This document shows, in pieces, positions 1 through 10,768 of a stretch of DNA of 64,000 nucleotides. The notes beneath the pieces were generated by a model. It was not told the DNA's origin. It did no database searches and saw nothing but the letters and a program-made list of their open reading frames with translations. The DNA comes from Clostridium sp. (GTDB lineage Bacteria; Bacillota; Clostridia; Clostridiales; Clostridiaceae), in assembly GCF_021372645.1 (NCBI RefSeq), contig NZ_JAJFUC010000053.1, positions 16,749 through 80,748 on the forward strand, given 5' to 3'. Position 1 is the stretch's first letter. Each line of letters starts with the position of its first letter. The position numbers were made by a program, and so were the translations under genes.

Positions 1-613
1 TTTCTTTAAGCTTGGCTTTTTCAATATCTTCAATTTGAAATTTCAAATAATCAAGTAATTTATTTCTATCTTGATTTCCTGAAATTCTTTTAATATCTTC
101 TTTTATTTGCAATAAGCTTTCTCTTAAAGCACTATACTTACTTAGTGGATTTACTATTTCATTATCAATAAAATCATCTAAATATGATATATGACTACTC
201 CTTTGTAGCAAATCTACATTTTGATGCTGCCCATGAATATCTAAAAGTTTTGCTCTTACTTTCCTTAGCTGAGATGTAATTAAACTTTTTCCGTTAATCT
301 TAATTAAATTTTTTCCACTTGTATGACTTTCTCTTGAAACAATCAATACATCATCATACTCTATATCTAGTTCGTCTAAAACTTTAAAAATTTTGGATCC
401 TTCAATGGTAAACGATGCTTCTACATATGTTTTATCTTCACCAGTTCTTATTATACTCTTAGAAAATTTTCCGCCAAGAACAAAGTCTATTGCATCTATC
501 ATAATAGACTTTCCAGCTCCTGTTTCTCCTGAAAGTATATTGAATCCTTCACTAAAGTTTATTGTTATTTCTTCTATTAACGCAAAGTTTTTAATATTTA
601 ATTGAATTAACAT
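1..613 (-). CDS. recN: DNA repair protein RecN (N-terminal part, cut by window edge)
   Basis: SMC-like ATPase that acts early at DNA double-strand breaks. The reading frame starts at the ATG at 611-613 and runs off the left edge, leaving about 204 residues. The start reads MLIQLNIKNFALIEE, followed near residue 30 by the Walker A motif GETGAGKS and then by the conserved stretch DIHGQHQN. Its position just downstream of argR matches the usual Firmicutes order nadK-argR-recN. Only 21 bp separate it from argR, so the two are probably co-transcribed. The C-terminal ATPase half lies outside the window. Confidence 0.95.
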   Translation of the reverse strand, partial: MLIQLNIKNFALIEEITINFSEGFNILSGETGAGKSIMIDAIDFVLGGKFSKSIIRTGEDKTYVEASFTIEGSKIFKVLDELDIEYDDVLIVSRESHTSGKNLIKINGKSLITSQLRKVRAKLLDIHGQHQNVDLLQRSSHISYLDDFIDNEIVNPLSKYSALRESLLQIKEDIKRISGNQDRNKLLDYLKFQIEDIEKAKLKE

Positions 614-634
614 CTCATCCCATCCTTATACTTA

Positions 635-1084
635 TCATGACATTCTTTTTCTTATTTTATCTACCAAATTTTCAGCACTTTCTATGCTTCTAACTAAAAT
701 AAAGATAGTATTGTCTCCAGCCACTGTTCCTGCAATATCTGCACTTTCTAAGTTATCAATAGCTTCAGCTGCAATTGGTGCTGACCCTGTTATGGTTTTT
801 ATAACAACCATCTTATCTACATTTTCTACAGAAATCACTGTATTAACTAATATATTACTTAACCTATTAATTATATTTTTTTCTTCTACTGTAGATACAA
901 AATATTTAGACTTACCACTAGACGCTTGCATTTTTATTAATTTTAAATTTTTAATATCTCTTGATACAGTTGCTTGAGTTACATCAAATCCTTCTTTTTT
1001 TAATGCCTCTGCAAGTTCCTCTTGAGTTTCTATTTCTTTAGTTCCTATAATTTCTAATATTTTCGTATGTCTTTTTGATTTCAA
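635..1084 (-). CDS. argR: Arginine repressor ArgR
   Basis: Arginine-sensing transcriptional regulator of 149 residues, the normal family length. The N-terminal winged helix-turn-helix includes [15 protein letters not shown] around residues 38-52. The C-terminal oligomerisation and arginine-binding domain ends with [15 protein letters not shown] near residues 118-132. The family controls arginine biosynthesis and catabolism as a hexamer. Its start overlaps the end of nadK by 4 bp, so translation is probably coupled. The neighbourhood nadK-argR-recN is the standard Firmicutes arrangement. Confidence 0.95.
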   Translation of the reverse strand: MKSKRHTKILEIIGTKEIETQEELAEALKKEGFDVTQATVSRDIKNLKLIKMQASSGKSKYFVSTVEEKNIINRLSNILVNTVISVENVDKMVVIKTITGSAPIAAEAIDNLESADIAGTVAGDNTIFILVRSIESAENLVDKIRKRMS

Positions 1085-1935
1085 AATTCCTCACCATCGC
1101 ATTCTTTAGAATTGTTTAAAATCTTACTCCTTAAAACCTTAAAATAATCATAATCATCAAATAAAAGTAATTTCACACTTTTTTTATTTTTACTTACTGT
1201 TATTGAAGTCTCATGACTAACTTTAATGGCCTTTTGACCATCTACGGTTAAATAAACTTTTTCTTCCTCATAATCTGCATGTATTTCTATAATACTATCA
1301 CCTTTTAATACAATAGTTTGCATACTTTTTGTATGTGGACATATGGGTGTTATAGTTATAAGTTCTAAGTCAGGATATACAAATGGTCCACCTGCTGAAA
1401 AAGAATATGCAGTAGAGCCTGTAGGGGTCGCTATAATGAGTCCATCGCCTTTAAATGTTGAATATATTTTACCATCTACGAATATTTTGAATCGTACCAT
1501 TCTTGATAAGGTTCCTCTTGCTAATACCACATCATTTAAAGCTTTAAGCTCTTCTTTATTTTCAGTAGACTCAGCTTTGCAATTTAACATCATTCTGTCT
1601 ACAACTTTATATTTACCTTCTTCAAGCTTTTCAAGTGCATCATCAATGTCGGAAATATCTACACTTGATAAAAAACCTAAATTTCCTATGTTTATTCCCA
1701 AAATAGGTGCATTAAAGCTTTCATTTAAAGATCTTGCTATTCCAAGAAGAGTTCCATCTCCTCCCAGGACAACAAGCAAATCAATATCTTTTAAGTCTTG
1801 CTTTTCTATATCAAAAGAGCTAAAAATAGCAATGTCTTTTAATTTGAATTTTTCTCTAAATTTATTTATAACCATATTTAATATGTTATTATCTTTGTCC
1901 TTTGATTGATTAATTGCAATCCCAATATTATTCAT
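1081..1935 (-). CDS. nadK: NAD kinase
   Basis: ATP-dependent phosphorylation of NAD to NADP. The 284-residue product carries the family motif [12 protein letters not shown] near residues 58-69, and a conserved NDVVLARG segment around residue 135. The substrate-binding loop includes [15 protein letters not shown] near residues 170-184. The gene sits between tlyA (16 bp gap) and argR (4 bp overlap) in a single minus-strand run. Nothing unusual is visible. Confidence 0.95.
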   Translation of the reverse strand: MNNIGIAINQSKDKDNNILNMVINKFREKFKLKDIAIFSSFDIEKQDLKDIDLLVVLGGDGTLLGIARSLNESFNAPILGINIGNLGFLSSVDISDIDDALEKLEEGKYKVVDRMMLNCKAESTENKEELKALNDVVLARGTLSRMVRFKIFVDGKIYSTFKGDGLIIATPTGSTAYSFSAGGPFVYPDLELITITPICPHTKSMQTIVLKGDSIIEIHADYEEEKVYLTVDGQKAIKVSHETSITVSKNKKSVKLLLFDDYDYFKVLRSKILNNSKECDGEEF

Positions 1936-1951
1936 AGCCCCTCCAAAGAAG

Positions 1952-2761
1952 TTAAATTTCTACATGTGATGCCTCAACCACTGTATCTACATCTTCTCTT
2001 TTAAAATTACTTTCTTTATTCTTATCTTTTGAAAAATAAACTAAATATTCTCTATTTCCTTCCGGTCCCTTAATTGGAGAATATCCTACTCCTAGAACAT
2101 TTAAATTTTGTTGAATCAAAAAGTCTATAATTCCATAAACTACTTCTTTATGGGTATCTTTTTCTCTTACAACACCTTTTTTGCCTACTTTTTCACGTCC
2201 TGCTTCAAATTGTGGTTTTATAAGTGCTACAACTTCGCCACTATCTTTTAAAAGATTTAAGGTTGCTGGCATTATTTTTTTTAAAGAGATAAAAGATACA
2301 TCTATAGATGCAAAATCTAAAGGTTCTCCTATATCTTCTAAAGTAACGTATCTTATATTTGTTCGTTCCATACAAACTACTCTCTCATCAGTTCTTAGCT
2401 TCCACGCAAACTGTCCATATCCAACATCAACAGAAAATACCTTAGATGCTTTATTTTGAAGCATACAGTCTGTAAAGCCCCCTGTAGATGCTCCTATGTC
2501 CATACACACCTTATCTTCTAATGAAATATTATAAGTTTTCATTGCTTTTTCTAATTTGAGTCCACCGCGACTAACATATTTAAGAGTATCTCCTCTATAT
2601 TCTATATTAGCACTTTGACTTACTTTTTCTCCAGCTTTATCTACTTTTTGCCCATCAACATAAACTTTCCCTCCCATGATGCATGCTTTTGCTCTTTCTC
2701 TAGAAGTAATTATGCCCTTTTCTACTAAAAGTAAATCAAGTCTTTCCTTTTTTTCCGCCAT
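1952..2761 (-). CDS. tlyA: TlyA family rRNA (cytidine-2'-O)-methyltransferase
   Basis: The 269-residue protein has an N-terminal S4 RNA-binding domain (about residues 6-65, RLDLLLVEKGIITSRERAK). An FtsJ-like Rossmann methyltransferase domain follows, with the SAM motif DIGASTGGFTDCML near residues 88-101 and the lysine-containing VALIKPQFE near residue 180. Family members 2'-O-methylate cytidines in 16S and/or 23S rRNA. The older name 'hemolysin A' is misleading. It lies between dxs and nadK, as in other clostridia. The exact target cytidines cannot be read from sequence. Confidence 0.92.
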   Translation of the reverse strand: MAEKKERLDLLLVEKGIITSRERAKACIMGGKVYVDGQKVDKAGEKVSQSANIEYRGDTLKYVSRGGLKLEKAMKTYNISLEDKVCMDIGASTGGFTDCMLQNKASKVFSVDVGYGQFAWKLRTDERVVCMERTNIRYVTLEDIGEPLDFASIDVSFISLKKIMPATLNLLKDSGEVVALIKPQFEAGREKVGKKGVVREKDTHKEVVYGIIDFLIQQNLNVLGVGYSPIKGPEGNREYLVYFSKDKNKESNFKREDVDTVVEASHVEI

Positions 2762-2773
2762 TTATTTCTCCTT

Positions 2774-4630
2774 TTAATCATAAAGCTTTATAACAGCCTT
2801 ACTTATGTTTTCAGAATCTAACTTATATACTTTATACAAAGTCTCTACATTTCCTTGAGGAATAAATTCATCATCATATCCAATAGATCTAATAGTTCCT
2901 TTATAATCTATACTGCTTAAATAATCCTTAATAGCTGAACCTAATCCTCCTTTTAAGATATTATCTTCTATTGTTAAAATATTATATCCCTCTTTTTTAA
3001 TATTTTCTAGTAAATTTTTATCAATTGGTTTAATAAATGTAGCATTTATTATAGTTGGATCTAATCCCTTTTCATATAATATGTCTTTTGCGAGCACTGC
3101 ATATTGTACCATTTTACCAGTAGCAATAATACATACCTTAGAGCCTTTATTTATTATTTCCCATTTACCTTCCTCTACTTTTGTAATTGGAGAAAGTGTA
3201 TTTATTATGTTTCCACCTCTTGGATATCTAATTGCAACAGGTGCATTTTGGTCTATTGCCCATTTTAATAAAATTTCAACTTCTTCTAAACACTTTGGTG
3301 CAACTATATGTATGTTCGGCATCATAGATAAATAAGATAAATCATTAATGCCTTGATGTGTTTCTCCATCTTCTCCAACTATTCCAGCTCTGTCTATTGC
3401 AAATACTACTGGAAGATTTTGAAGACAAACATCATGCAACAATTGATCGAATGCTCTTTGCAGAAACGTAGAATAAACTGCAAAAACAGGTTTTAATCCA
3501 TTACTTGCCATTCCAGCAGCTAAAGTAACTGCATGGTCTTCTGATATTCCTACATCAAAAAATCTATTTTTAAATTTTTCAGAAAAACATTTGAGCCCTG
3601 TTCCTTCTGGCATTGCTGCTGTAATTGCTACAACTTTTTCATCTTTTGAGGCAATATTTATTAATGCTTTCCCAAAAGCTTTTGAGTAACTATTCTTTGG
3701 TGATACATTTAATTCTCCACTTTCTAAATTAAAAGGACCTACAGCATGATACTTACTTGGACTTTTTTCAGCTAATATATGTCCTTTCCCCTTTTGAGTT
3801 ATAACATGTATTATAACTGGCCCTTCAACTTCCTTAGCCTTTATGAAAACCTCAGTCATTCCCTTTATATCATGACCATCAATAGGCCCAATATACTTAA
3901 CTCCCATATTCTCAAAAAGCATAGATGGTACTACTAATTGCTTTATGCTATCTTTAACTTTAGATATTTTCCCTGCAATATTTTTCCCTAAATCTGATTG
4001 ATTTAGGGAAGCGTATATATCCATTTTTAACTTATTATACCTAGGTTCTATTCTAAGCTTATTTAAATACCTTGAAAGTGCTCCAACATTTTTTGAAATC
4101 GACATTTGATTATCATTTAAAATAACAATAAGATTTGTTTTTCTAAAACCCACATCATTTAGCGCCTCAAGTGCCATTCCACCAGTTAATGCACCATCAC
4201 CTATAACAGCAATTACATTATAATCTTCTTTATTTAAATCTCTTGCCCTTGCAATTCCAAGTGCTGCTGATATAGAAGTACTGCTATGACCTGTATCAAA
4301 ATAATCATATTTACTTTCATTTCTTTTTGGAAATCCACTCATTCCATTAAATTGTCTAAGTTTTTTAAAGCCATCTTTTCTTCCAGTTAAAATTTTATAA
4401 ACATAACTTTGATGTCCTACATCCCATACTATCTTATCTTTATCAAAGTCAAAGGCTTTAAATAAACTTAAAGTAAGATCAACAACACCTAAATTAGATG
4501 CTAAATGCCCTCCTGTTTTAGACACACTATTTATTAAAAACTCTCTAAGCTCATCACTTAAGAGTTTACTGTCATTTTCATTAAGTTTTTTTAAATCTTT
4601 TGGGAAATTCAATTTATCCAATAATTTCAC
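2774..4630 (-). CDS. dxs: 1-deoxy-D-xylulose-5-phosphate synthase
   Basis: Thiamine-diphosphate enzyme that condenses pyruvate and glyceraldehyde 3-phosphate, the first step of the MEP isoprenoid pathway. Visible motifs are [14 protein letters not shown] (about residue 115), the TPP/Mg motif [15 protein letters not shown] (about 147-161), and [16 protein letters not shown] in the transketolase-type C-terminal half. The frame extends to an ATG at 4639. That ATG follows the AGAGGGA ribosome-binding site by a single base, so I chose the GTG at 4630, spaced about 10 nt, giving 618 residues. It lies 17 bp downstream of ispA, so precursor supply and chain elongation share an operon. Confidence 0.94.
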   Translation of the reverse strand: MKLLDKLNFPKDLKKLNENDSKLLSDELREFLINSVSKTGGHLASNLGVVDLTLSLFKAFDFDKDKIVWDVGHQSYVYKILTGRKDGFKKLRQFNGMSGFPKRNESKYDYFDTGHSSTSISAALGIARARDLNKEDYNVIAVIGDGALTGGMALEALNDVGFRKTNLIVILNDNQMSISKNVGALSRYLNKLRIEPRYNKLKMDIYASLNQSDLGKNIAGKISKVKDSIKQLVVPSMLFENMGVKYIGPIDGHDIKGMTEVFIKAKEVEGPVIIHVITQKGKGHILAEKSPSKYHAVGPFNLESGELNVSPKNSYSKAFGKALINIASKDEKVVAITAAMPEGTGLKCFSEKFKNRFFDVGISEDHAVTLAAGMASNGLKPVFAVYSTFLQRAFDQLLHDVCLQNLPVVFAIDRAGIVGEDGETHQGINDLSYLSMMPNIHIVAPKCLEEVEILLKWAIDQNAPVAIRYPRGGNIINTLSPITKVEEGKWEIINKGSKVCIIATGKMVQYAVLAKDILYEKGLDPTIINATFIKPIDKNLLENIKKEGYNILTIEDNILKGGLGSAIKDYLSSIDYKGTIRSIGYDDEFIPQGNVETLYKVYKLDSENISKAVIKLYD

Positions 4631-4647
4631 AACAATCATTCCCTCTA

Positions 4648-5517
4648 TTAATTTTCTCTATTTAGAAGAGTATATGTTAGCTCAATCAAGCAATCTGCAT
4701 TAACAGTTAATTGTCTAAGAATCTGAGTACATTCTTCACTTAAGGTAGTACATAATTCATTACATTTCTCTAATCCATAAACTGATATAAAATTAACCTT
4801 ATCATGTTCTGCATCAGAATTTATATTTTTCCCTAATACTTCTGCATCTCCAACTACATCTAATATATCGTCTTTTATTTGAAATACCAGGCCTAGTTTT
4901 TCTCCGTATTCTTCTAAAGCCTTTAAATCATCCTCTGGTGCATTAGCTAAAATTGCTCCTGCAAGTATTGATGATTTAATTAATGCACCTGTTTTCTTTG
5001 AGTGCATATATTGCAATTCATCTTTTGAAATTGTTTTGCCTTCAGAGATAACATCAACAACCTGACCACCTATCATGCCTTCAGCACCTGCAGCAATTGC
5101 AACTTCATAGGCTGCTTTTAATGAATTTTCTTTATTTTTCAAAGCATAATCCATCATAAGTATCATAGCTTCATTCAATAAAGCATCTCCTGCAAGAACT
5201 GCTATATTTTCTTGAAATTTAATATGATTTGTTGGTTTTCCTCTCCTTAAATCATCATTATCCATACAAGGAAGATCATCATGAATCAAAGAATAAGTGT
5301 GAATCATTTCTACTGCAGCTGCCATTGGCATAACTTTTTTATAATCTTCTTTGTATATATAATAAGACAATGCAAGTAATGTCGGACGAATTCTCTTTCC
5401 ACCTATATTTAAACTATAGCTACATGAATCATATATAATTTTATTATATGTACCTTTTTCCTTAAAATAATTTTCTAAATAATCATTAATGTCTTGTTTT
5501 AAATTACTTATCTCCAT
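4648..5517 (-). CDS. ispA: Polyprenyl synthetase (farnesyl diphosphate synthase type)
   Basis: Head-to-tail prenyl diphosphate synthase of 289 residues. The first aspartate-rich motif is [15 protein letters not shown] (about residues 80-94) and the second is DDILDVVGD (about 217-225). The length and the short-chain pattern before the first motif fit the IspA/GerC-like farnesyl synthase group. Product chain length cannot be proven here. Its start overlaps the 3' end of xseB by 14 bp, giving likely translational coupling, and dxs follows directly, so it serves the MEP isoprenoid pathway. Confidence 0.92.
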   Translation of the reverse strand: MEISNLKQDINDYLENYFKEKGTYNKIIYDSCSYSLNIGGKRIRPTLLALSYYIYKEDYKKVMPMAAAVEMIHTYSLIHDDLPCMDNDDLRRGKPTNHIKFQENIAVLAGDALLNEAMILMMDYALKNKENSLKAAYEVAIAAGAEGMIGGQVVDVISEGKTISKDELQYMHSKKTGALIKSSILAGAILANAPEDDLKALEEYGEKLGLVFQIKDDILDVVGDAEVLGKNINSDAEHDKVNFISVYGLEKCNELCTTLSEECTQILRQLTVNADCLIELTYTLLNREN

Positions 5518-5728
5518 AACTATCAGTAAACTCCACTTCTTTTTCGTCTTTAATTATAGAAATTTTTGCTTCATATGAATCTAAAATCTTATAAATTTTA
5601 TTCACAAGTTTAACACCATCTTCATAAGATTTCATAGAATTTTCAAGATTTAGATCATCTGTTTCTAAATTGTTTAATATATCTTGAAGCTTAGTTAACA
5701 TTTCTTCATAACTTTCTTTTTTAGCCAT
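5504..5728 (-). CDS. xseB: Exodeoxyribonuclease VII small subunit
   Basis: A 74-residue, all-helical small subunit that assembles with XseA into exonuclease VII. It shows the family signature [17 protein letters not shown] at the N-terminus and then [14 protein letters not shown]. Normally xseA and xseB overlap or nearly touch. Here they are separated by 146 bp that contain a dispersed repeat. The stop codon lies inside ispA. Confidence 0.93.
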   Translation of the reverse strand: MAKKESYEEMLTKLQDILNNLETDDLNLENSMKSYEDGVKLVNKIYKILDSYEAKISIIKDEKEVEFTDSYGDK

Positions 5729-5747
5729 TTTTTTAACTCCTTATCTG

Positions 5748-5835
5748 TGTCATATTCAAAAAATAACAAGTCAGTATGCTATGTAAGTTGCGATAATGAA
5801 CTTATATTGCAGTTAATGGCACAGAACTAACACTT
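5748..5835. repeat. Dispersed intergenic repeat copy between xseA and xseB
   Basis: The stretch 5754-5781 matches 25401-25428 in 27 of 28 bases (ATTCAAAAAATAAC/TAAGTC is the shared start). The two sites are unrelated genes 19.6 kb apart. At 25395-25480 the element is a long imperfect inverted repeat; this copy keeps the left arm but has a degraded right arm (TTAATGGCACA). It separates xseA from xseB. I infer a MITE-like or REP-like non-coding element. Confidence 0.6.
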
Positions 5836-5874
5836 AAGTATGCACTGTAAAATCTTTAACTCAACTTATATAGT

Positions 5875-7086
5875 CTATTTTATTTCATGTGTCTTGGGCA
5901 CAAATTTTCCTTCTATGTTTCCATCTTTAAGACAAATCTTTAAATTTATTGTTTCCTTTAATTGTTCTTTTGATGTAATGAGATTTTTTTCATTATCCTC
6001 TATTATAGCATATCCTTTGCATATAACCCTAATTGGATTATGAGCAGAAAGTAAATTATTAAAATTTTCTATTTGATTTTTTTCTCTTTTAAGTTTGGTC
6101 TTTATTACGAAATTTAATCTATCTTTTAATTGATCTAATTCTAAATACGAATTAGATATTTTAGCTATTGGAGAATGAATATTTAATATTCTTTCAATTC
6201 CAACTAGATTACTTTTACACATTTTTAATTTATCTTCCATTTTTTTATCTAAGCACCTTGTAATATCATAAATTTTTGACTCTATATCACCGATTAATGG
6301 AACTGATATTTCAGCCCCTTGTGATGGCGTTGCTGCTCTAAAATCTGCTACAAAATCTGAAATAGTAAAATCTATTTCATGACCTACGGCTGAAATTATA
6401 GGTATCTTAGAATTAAAAATAGACTTAGCTAATTCTTCTTCATTAAAATTCCATAATTCTTCTATAGAGCCACCACCTCTACCTACTATTATTATATCCA
6501 CAGACTTTGTTTTGTTAAAATAATTAATTCCATTAATTATTTCTTTATAGGCACCTATTCCTTGCACCTTTGCTGGATATAATACCAAGTCAACTAAAGT
6601 ACTTCTTCTAGTTGAAACATTTATAATGTCTTTAATTGCTGCTCCAGTAGGTGATGTTACTATTCCTATTTTTTCAGGGTACCTAGGCAATGGTTTTTTA
6701 TTAGCTTCATCAAAGTATCCTTCTTTAGACAATTTTTCTTTAAGCTTCTCAAATTTAACAAATAAATCTCCTAGCCCTTCTTTTTTTATTTCATCACAAT
6801 AAAGTTGAAAACTTCCAGTTGCAGGGTATATAGATGCTCTTCCCTTAACTACAACTTCCATGCCTTCTTCTAAAGCAAAGTCTAGTAAAACTGCATTACC
6901 TTTAAACATAACACAATTTACTTTTCCATTGCTATCTTTCAGAGTGAAATAAATATGCCCGCTACCATGATATTTTAAATTAGAAATCTCCCCTTTTACA
7001 GAGAGATTGCTTAAAATAAAGTCACTGTCTAACATTCTTTTTATGTAATTCGTAACCTCAGAAACAGTTAACGTCTTAATATTCAT
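5875..7086 (-). CDS. xseA: Exodeoxyribonuclease VII large subunit
   Basis: Catalytic subunit, 403 residues, which degrades single-stranded DNA in both directions. The N-terminal OB-fold spans about residues 1-95 ([20 protein letters not shown]). The catalytic domain shows [32 protein letters not shown] and [27 protein letters not shown] (the last in parts). A C-terminal coiled-coil region follows. Its start overlaps folD by 11 bp. Confidence 0.95.
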   Translation of the reverse strand: MNIKTLTVSEVTNYIKRMLDSDFILSNLSVKGEISNLKYHGSGHIYFTLKDSNGKVNCVMFKGNAVLLDFALEEGMEVVVKGRASIYPATGSFQLYCDEIKKEGLGDLFVKFEKLKEKLSKEGYFDEANKKPLPRYPEKIGIVTSPTGAAIKDIINVSTRRSTLVDLVLYPAKVQGIGAYKEIINGINYFNKTKSVDIIIVGRGGGSIEELWNFNEEELAKSIFNSKIPIISAVGHEIDFTISDFVADFRAATPSQGAEISVPLIGDIESKIYDITRCLDKKMEDKLKMCKSNLVGIERILNIHSPIAKISNSYLELDQLKDRLNFVIKTKLKREKNQIENFNNLLSAHNPIRVICKGYAIIEDNEKNLITSKEQLKETINLKICLKDGNIEGKFVPKTHEIK

Positions 7087-7924
7087 TTTCCTTTAAAGCC
7101 TCACATGCATTTTTTATTAAAAGAGTTGTTGTAAGTGCTCCTACTCCACCTGGAACTGGAGTTAAGAATTTACACTTATCTATGACCTTATCAAAATCTA
7201 CATCACCAGTTATCTTACCTTCAAAAGATGATGTTCCTACATCAATTACTATAGCATCTTCATTTACATAAGATTCATCAATAAACTTTGGTCTTCCAAT
7301 AGCAACTACCAATATATCTGCACCCTTGCAAATTGCTTTTAAGTTCTTTGTTTTAGAGTGACATACAGTAACTGTAGCATTTTCATTTAATAAAAGCTGT
7401 GCCACTGGCTTTCCGACTATGTTACTTCTTCCAAGGACTACTACATTCTTACCTGTAATATCAAAATTTAAACTTTTAATTAAAGTAACTACAGAATTAG
7501 GAGTACAAGGCAAAAATTTCGGTTCACCCATATATAGCTTTCCTTGGCTTTCAAATGTAAGACAATCAATATCCTTACTTGGAGATATTTCTTTAATTAT
7601 TTTCTTTTCATCAAAATTACTTGGAAGTGGTAATTGCAAAATAATCCCTTGAACATCATTATCTTCATTTAATTTATGTATTTCAGCTATTATATCCTCC
7701 TCTTTTAAAGTTTCAGCTAGCGTCACTTTTAAAAATCCAGCACCAAGAGACACTGCAACCTTTTCTTGACTTGCCATATAATAAATAGACCCACCATCAT
7801 TTCCAACTAATATAGATGCAATTTTAGGGACTTTAAGATTTTTTTCTTTTCTGTCATTAACAAAATTCTTAATATCTTCTTTTACTTTTAACGCTACTTC
7901 TTTACCATTTATAATTTGCCCCAT
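7076..7924 (-). CDS. folD: Methylenetetrahydrofolate dehydrogenase/cyclohydrolase FolD
   Basis: Bifunctional one-carbon enzyme interconverting 5,10-methylene-, 5,10-methenyl- and 10-formyl-tetrahydrofolate. The 282-residue product has the catalytic region [13 protein letters not shown] (lysine near 55), the cofactor-binding motif [18 protein letters not shown] near residue 160, and the C-terminal signature [15 protein letters not shown]. The order nusB-folD-xseA-xseB-ispA-dxs-tlyA is the typical clostridial housekeeping run. Confidence 0.95.
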   Translation of the reverse strand: MGQIINGKEVALKVKEDIKNFVNDRKEKNLKVPKIASILVGNDGGSIYYMASQEKVAVSLGAGFLKVTLAETLKEEDIIAEIHKLNEDNDVQGIILQLPLPSNFDEKKIIKEISPSKDIDCLTFESQGKLYMGEPKFLPCTPNSVVTLIKSLNFDITGKNVVVLGRSNIVGKPVAQLLLNENATVTVCHSKTKNLKAICKGADILVVAIGRPKFIDESYVNEDAIVIDVGTSSFEGKITGDVDFDKVIDKCKFLTPVPGGVGALTTTLLIKNACEALKENEY

Positions 7925-7960
7925 TTTAATGTATACCTACTTTCATTCTTTTATAGTTAA

Positions 7961-8362
7961 TTAATTCTCTTTAATTTTATCTAACACTCCATTAATAAAG
8001 CTTACACTTTTTTCATCAGAATATCTTCTTGTAATTTCCAATGCTTCGTTAATAACAACTGGTCTTGGAACTTGTTCATCATATAATAACTCATATGTTG
8101 CAAGTCTCAATATACTTAAATTTACCTTAGATATTCTATCTATTTTCCAATTATGTAGATTCTCCGAAATAACTGTATCAATTGCTTCTTTATTGTTTTC
8201 TATTCCAATTAATGCTTGTTTAACATAAGTTAAATCAATTTCTTTTATATCACCTTCATAATTTTCTATAAATCCTTCTATTGCCTCTTCAGTTGTATCT
8301 TTACTTAAAGTCATCCCAAATAATAACTCCATAGTTTTATCCCTTGATAATTTTCTATTCAT
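7961..8362 (-). CDS. nusB: Transcription antitermination factor NusB
   Basis: A 133-residue all-alpha protein that binds boxA RNA with S10 (NusE) in rRNA antitermination. It shows the family pattern at the N-terminus ([14 protein letters not shown]), the central [14 protein letters not shown]-like helix (here [15 protein letters not shown]), and [24 protein letters not shown] near the C-terminus (quoted in parts). It leads the folD-xse-isp-dxs run. About 135 bp and a hairpin separate it from the upstream Asp23-family gene. Confidence 0.95.
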   Translation of the reverse strand: MNRKLSRDKTMELLFGMTLSKDTTEEAIEGFIENYEGDIKEIDLTYVKQALIGIENNKEAIDTVISENLHNWKIDRISKVNLSILRLATYELLYDEQVPRPVVINEALEITRRYSDEKSVSFINGVLDKIKEN

Positions 8363-8464
8363 ATTGTCCTCCTAAATTTGTATCATAATTAATTATGTAC
8401 ATTTATCATTATATACATTTTTTCTTTCTTTTAAACCTAATACCTTTCCTAACTTACATGGAAA

Positions 8465-8489
8465 CACCCTCTGAAAGCTTCAGAGGGTG
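8465..8489 (-). terminator. Hairpin downstream of the Asp23-family gene
   Basis: A 10-bp GC-rich stem, CACCCTCTGA paired with TCAGAGGGTG, lies just after the Asp23-family stop codon on the minus strand. The following U tract is short (GUUUCC), so termination may be partial and allow read-through into nusB. Confidence 0.65.
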
Positions 8490-8498
8490 AAAATCAAA

Positions 8499-8879
8499 CT
8501 AGTTAGATTCACTTTCTTCCTTTTTAGGCAAATAAATATTTTGAACATAAATGTTAACTGCTTCTACATATAATCCAGTCATAGCTTCAACAGTTTTTTT
8601 AACATTGTCTTGCACCTGTGCTACAACATCCATGATTTTTCTTCCGTACTCCACTGATACATTCATATCTATTATTGCTTTATCTTCTTCTAGTGTTACT
8701 TTACTTGCTTTAACAGTGCTCTTCTTCCCTTTAAATATGTTTGTTAAATTGCTTGCAACACCCATTTGAGCATCTAAAATTCCATCTATTTCTTGAGCAG
8801 CAATTCCAGCAATAACGCTTACTACTTCATCAGAAATTTTAATAATTCCAATATTTTCTTCTCTAACTAAATCTTCCAT
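8499..8879 (-). CDS. Asp23/Gls24 family envelope stress response protein
   Basis: A 126-residue DUF322 (Asp23/Gls24) protein with the expected pattern EIDGILDAQMGVASNL near residues 31-46, then DMNVSVEYGRKIMDVVAQVQDNVKKTVE (in parts) and VEAVNIYVQNIYL. Family members associate with the membrane or cell envelope in Gram-positives; their biochemical role is poorly defined. In clostridia this copy sits between the spoIIIA operon and nusB, as here. A good ribosome-binding site (CTAGGAGG) precedes the ATG. Confidence 0.9.
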   Translation of the reverse strand: MEDLVREENIGIIKISDEVVSVIAGIAAQEIDGILDAQMGVASNLTNIFKGKKSTVKASKVTLEEDKAIIDMNVSVEYGRKIMDVVAQVQDNVKKTVEAMTGLYVEAVNIYVQNIYLPKKEESESN

Positions 8880-8931
8880 GTTACTTAACCTCCTAGGTTT
8901 TGTAATAACAAAACATGATAATCTTGTGTTT

Positions 8932-8960
8932 ATTATATCAAATATATTTTAACATTACAA
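8932..8960 (-). promoter_or_regulatory. Predicted sigma-A promoter of the Asp23-family gene
   Basis: On the minus strand TTGTAA is followed after 17 nt by a perfect TATAAT, about 53 bp before the start codon. Between promoter and gene lies the palindrome GTTTTGTTATTACAAAAC, which could be an operator or a 5' UTR hairpin. This would be a separate transcription start after the spoIIIA operon. Confidence 0.6.
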
Positions 8961-8979
8961 TTATATTATGGTTTTTCTA

Positions 8980-9492
8980 CTATTTTTGAACTTCTATTAT
9001 TACATCTTTTATTTTTGATACATCTTGAACTAGTTCTTGTATTGCTACAGTTTCATTTTCTTGAAGCCCATTTGCTGATTTAACTATTACTGTTGCTTTA
9101 TTTGAGTCTAATCTGCATAAAGCATCTTCATAACCTTTATTTTTTATACTTAATTCTATTCTACTTTCATTATCTTTTACCATTGTTTTTTGAGTTAATT
9201 CTTTTGTTGCTGCATCCTTTTGCTCTTTTGATGTATTGGCATCTGAAATTATAGAATTTAAAGTTTGAATGGTTGCTGAATCTTGTTGTTCTCTTGAACT
9301 TCTTGAATCATAAAAATAATTTTTTTGACTTAATGCTTCTGCATCTTGATCATTTACTTTTTCAGTGGATAAAACTTGGCTTAAATCTGTTGGGTCATTT
9401 AACCCTCCATTATTAAGTTTTGCAGCTAGCACTCCTACACATAATATTAATGCTAACAATGTAAAAATAATACCACATTGTTTCTTTGTCAT
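8980..9492 (-). CDS. spoIIIAH: Stage III sporulation protein AH
   Basis: Mother-cell component of the SpoIIIA-SpoIIQ (A-Q) channel, 170 residues. A single N-terminal membrane segment (IIFTLLALILCVGVLAAKL, about residues 8-26) is followed by a linker and a C-terminal ring-building domain related to YscJ/FliF (CRLDSNKATVIVKSANGL to KDVIIEVQK). It is the last gene of the spoIIIA operon. SpoIIQ, its forespore partner in many species, is not in this window. Confidence 0.93.
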   Translation of the reverse strand: MTKKQCGIIFTLLALILCVGVLAAKLNNGGLNDPTDLSQVLSTEKVNDQDAEALSQKNYFYDSRSSREQQDSATIQTLNSIISDANTSKEQKDAATKELTQKTMVKDNESRIELSIKNKGYEDALCRLDSNKATVIVKSANGLQENETVAIQELVQDVSKIKDVIIEVQK

Positions 9493-9531
9493 AATAAACT
9501 TCCTCCAATCATTTTTCTATAAAATTATATG

Positions 9532-10143
9532 CTACTTCTTCATACTATATACATTAACCTTATCTAAACTTAAGTTATATAGTTTAGATACAGCTTGTTC
9601 GATTTCATACTTTGTTTTGCTATTTTCAGCTCCTTCTGCTAGTATTATGACTCCATTAATTTTAGGCTTGTATGTTGTTAATATAAATGGCTCATTATTT
9701 CCATCTGATGTTGTCATTACAATCTTTGATGAATCTGTATTTTGATTATTAACTCGTTTCCCTCCCTGATTATCAGTTTCTTCAGTAGTTGATTTTTGTG
9801 CATTTGTATCGTAAGCTGGTACTTTCTTCTCTCCATTATCAAAAGACATCATTACTTCAACATCACCAACTCCATTCATTTTTTTTAATATATTTTTTAA
9901 ATCTATTTTTTGTTGGTCTTCATAACTTTTTTCATCTGTTTCATTAGAAATTGGAGTATTTTTCACATTTTCTTGAGCTGTTACTTCTGATATCTTATTA
10001 CTAGTCAAACTTTTACTGCTTGGTAACAATACATTCATAGCAATTAAAATAAATCCTAAAACTATACATACAGCTACTAGATTTTTTAATTGCTTTTGAG
10101 CAAATATTTTTTTTATTTCTTTTATAATTTTGTCCTTATCCAT
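9532..10143 (-). CDS. spoIIIAG: Stage III sporulation protein AG
   Basis: 203 residues with one N-terminal transmembrane segment (LVAVCIVLGFILIAMNVLL, about residues 21-39) and a C-terminal ring-building domain (DVEVMMSFDNGEKKVPAYDT, ending with VSKLYNLSLDKVNVYSMKK). The family forms a large ring in the space between mother cell and forespore membranes. The central segment rich in D/N/T/Q matches the variable insertion seen in SpoIIIAG. It lies 13 bp downstream of spoIIIAF. Confidence 0.93.
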   Translation of the reverse strand: MDKDKIIKEIKKIFAQKQLKNLVAVCIVLGFILIAMNVLLPSSKSLTSNKISEVTAQENVKNTPISNETDEKSYEDQQKIDLKNILKKMNGVGDVEVMMSFDNGEKKVPAYDTNAQKSTTEETDNQGGKRVNNQNTDSSKIVMTTSDGNNEPFILTTYKPKINGVIILAEGAENSKTKYEIEQAVSKLYNLSLDKVNVYSMKK

Positions 10144-10155
10144 AATTTATACCTC

Positions 10156-10761
10156 CTATTCATCTAATTTATATACTTCTATTTTTTCCTTTGGTATATT
10201 CAATTCACTAGATACGAAATCAATTATTTCTGTATATTCTTTATTTTCTTCTTTTGTGCTACTTTGTGTTTCGTCATTAATTACTATCTTTTTTATCTTA
10301 TTTATTTTATTTTCACCTACACCTATTTTTAACTTTTTTACATTCAAAGTTATATCGGTGAAATTTACATCACAATCAATTTCACTCTTAAATCTCATAT
10401 TTTTAAATTGATTTTTGAGTACGTTATCGCAATTTTTGTTAAAATTACTCACAAATGCATTTTTTCTGCTTTCTCCCTTATCCTGATTTTCTTTTAATGT
10501 ATTTATATTATCTAAATCGACTTTATCTTTGCTTTGTGAGAATACTTGCTCATAACTTTCAATGCCATCAACAACACTTTTTTCTCCATTTGATATAAAT
10601 TGCAAAATTGGATTTAAAATCACGCTTATTAATATTAATCCCAATATGAATTTAATATACTTCTTCATTTTATTATTAGGAGATATAAGCTCTACGGCAC
10701 TTATAAATATAAGCACTGTTACAAGTGTTATTACAATATTCTTAAGAGTTTCTATAAACAT
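10156..10761 (-). CDS. spoIIIAF: Stage III sporulation protein AF
   Basis: Two N-terminal transmembrane helices (IVITLVTVLIFISAVELI and FILGLILISVILNPILQF) are followed by a ring-type domain. The open frame reaches a TTG at 10779 inside spoIIIAE. I chose the ATG at 10761 because the GGAGG motif that overlaps the spoIIIAE stop sits about 11 nt before it. The product is 201 residues and belongs to the A-Q channel complex. Confidence 0.92.
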   Translation of the reverse strand: MFIETLKNIVITLVTVLIFISAVELISPNNKMKKYIKFILGLILISVILNPILQFISNGEKSVVDGIESYEQVFSQSKDKVDLDNINTLKENQDKGESRKNAFVSNFNKNCDNVLKNQFKNMRFKSEIDCDVNFTDITLNVKKLKIGVGENKINKIKKIVINDETQSSTKEENKEYTEIIDFVSSELNIPKEKIEVYKLDE

Positions 10762-10768
10762 AAGACTT

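Noticed and set aside
1343-1909. 188-codon plus-strand frame opposite nadK
   Set aside because: Antisense shadow of a well-identified gene.
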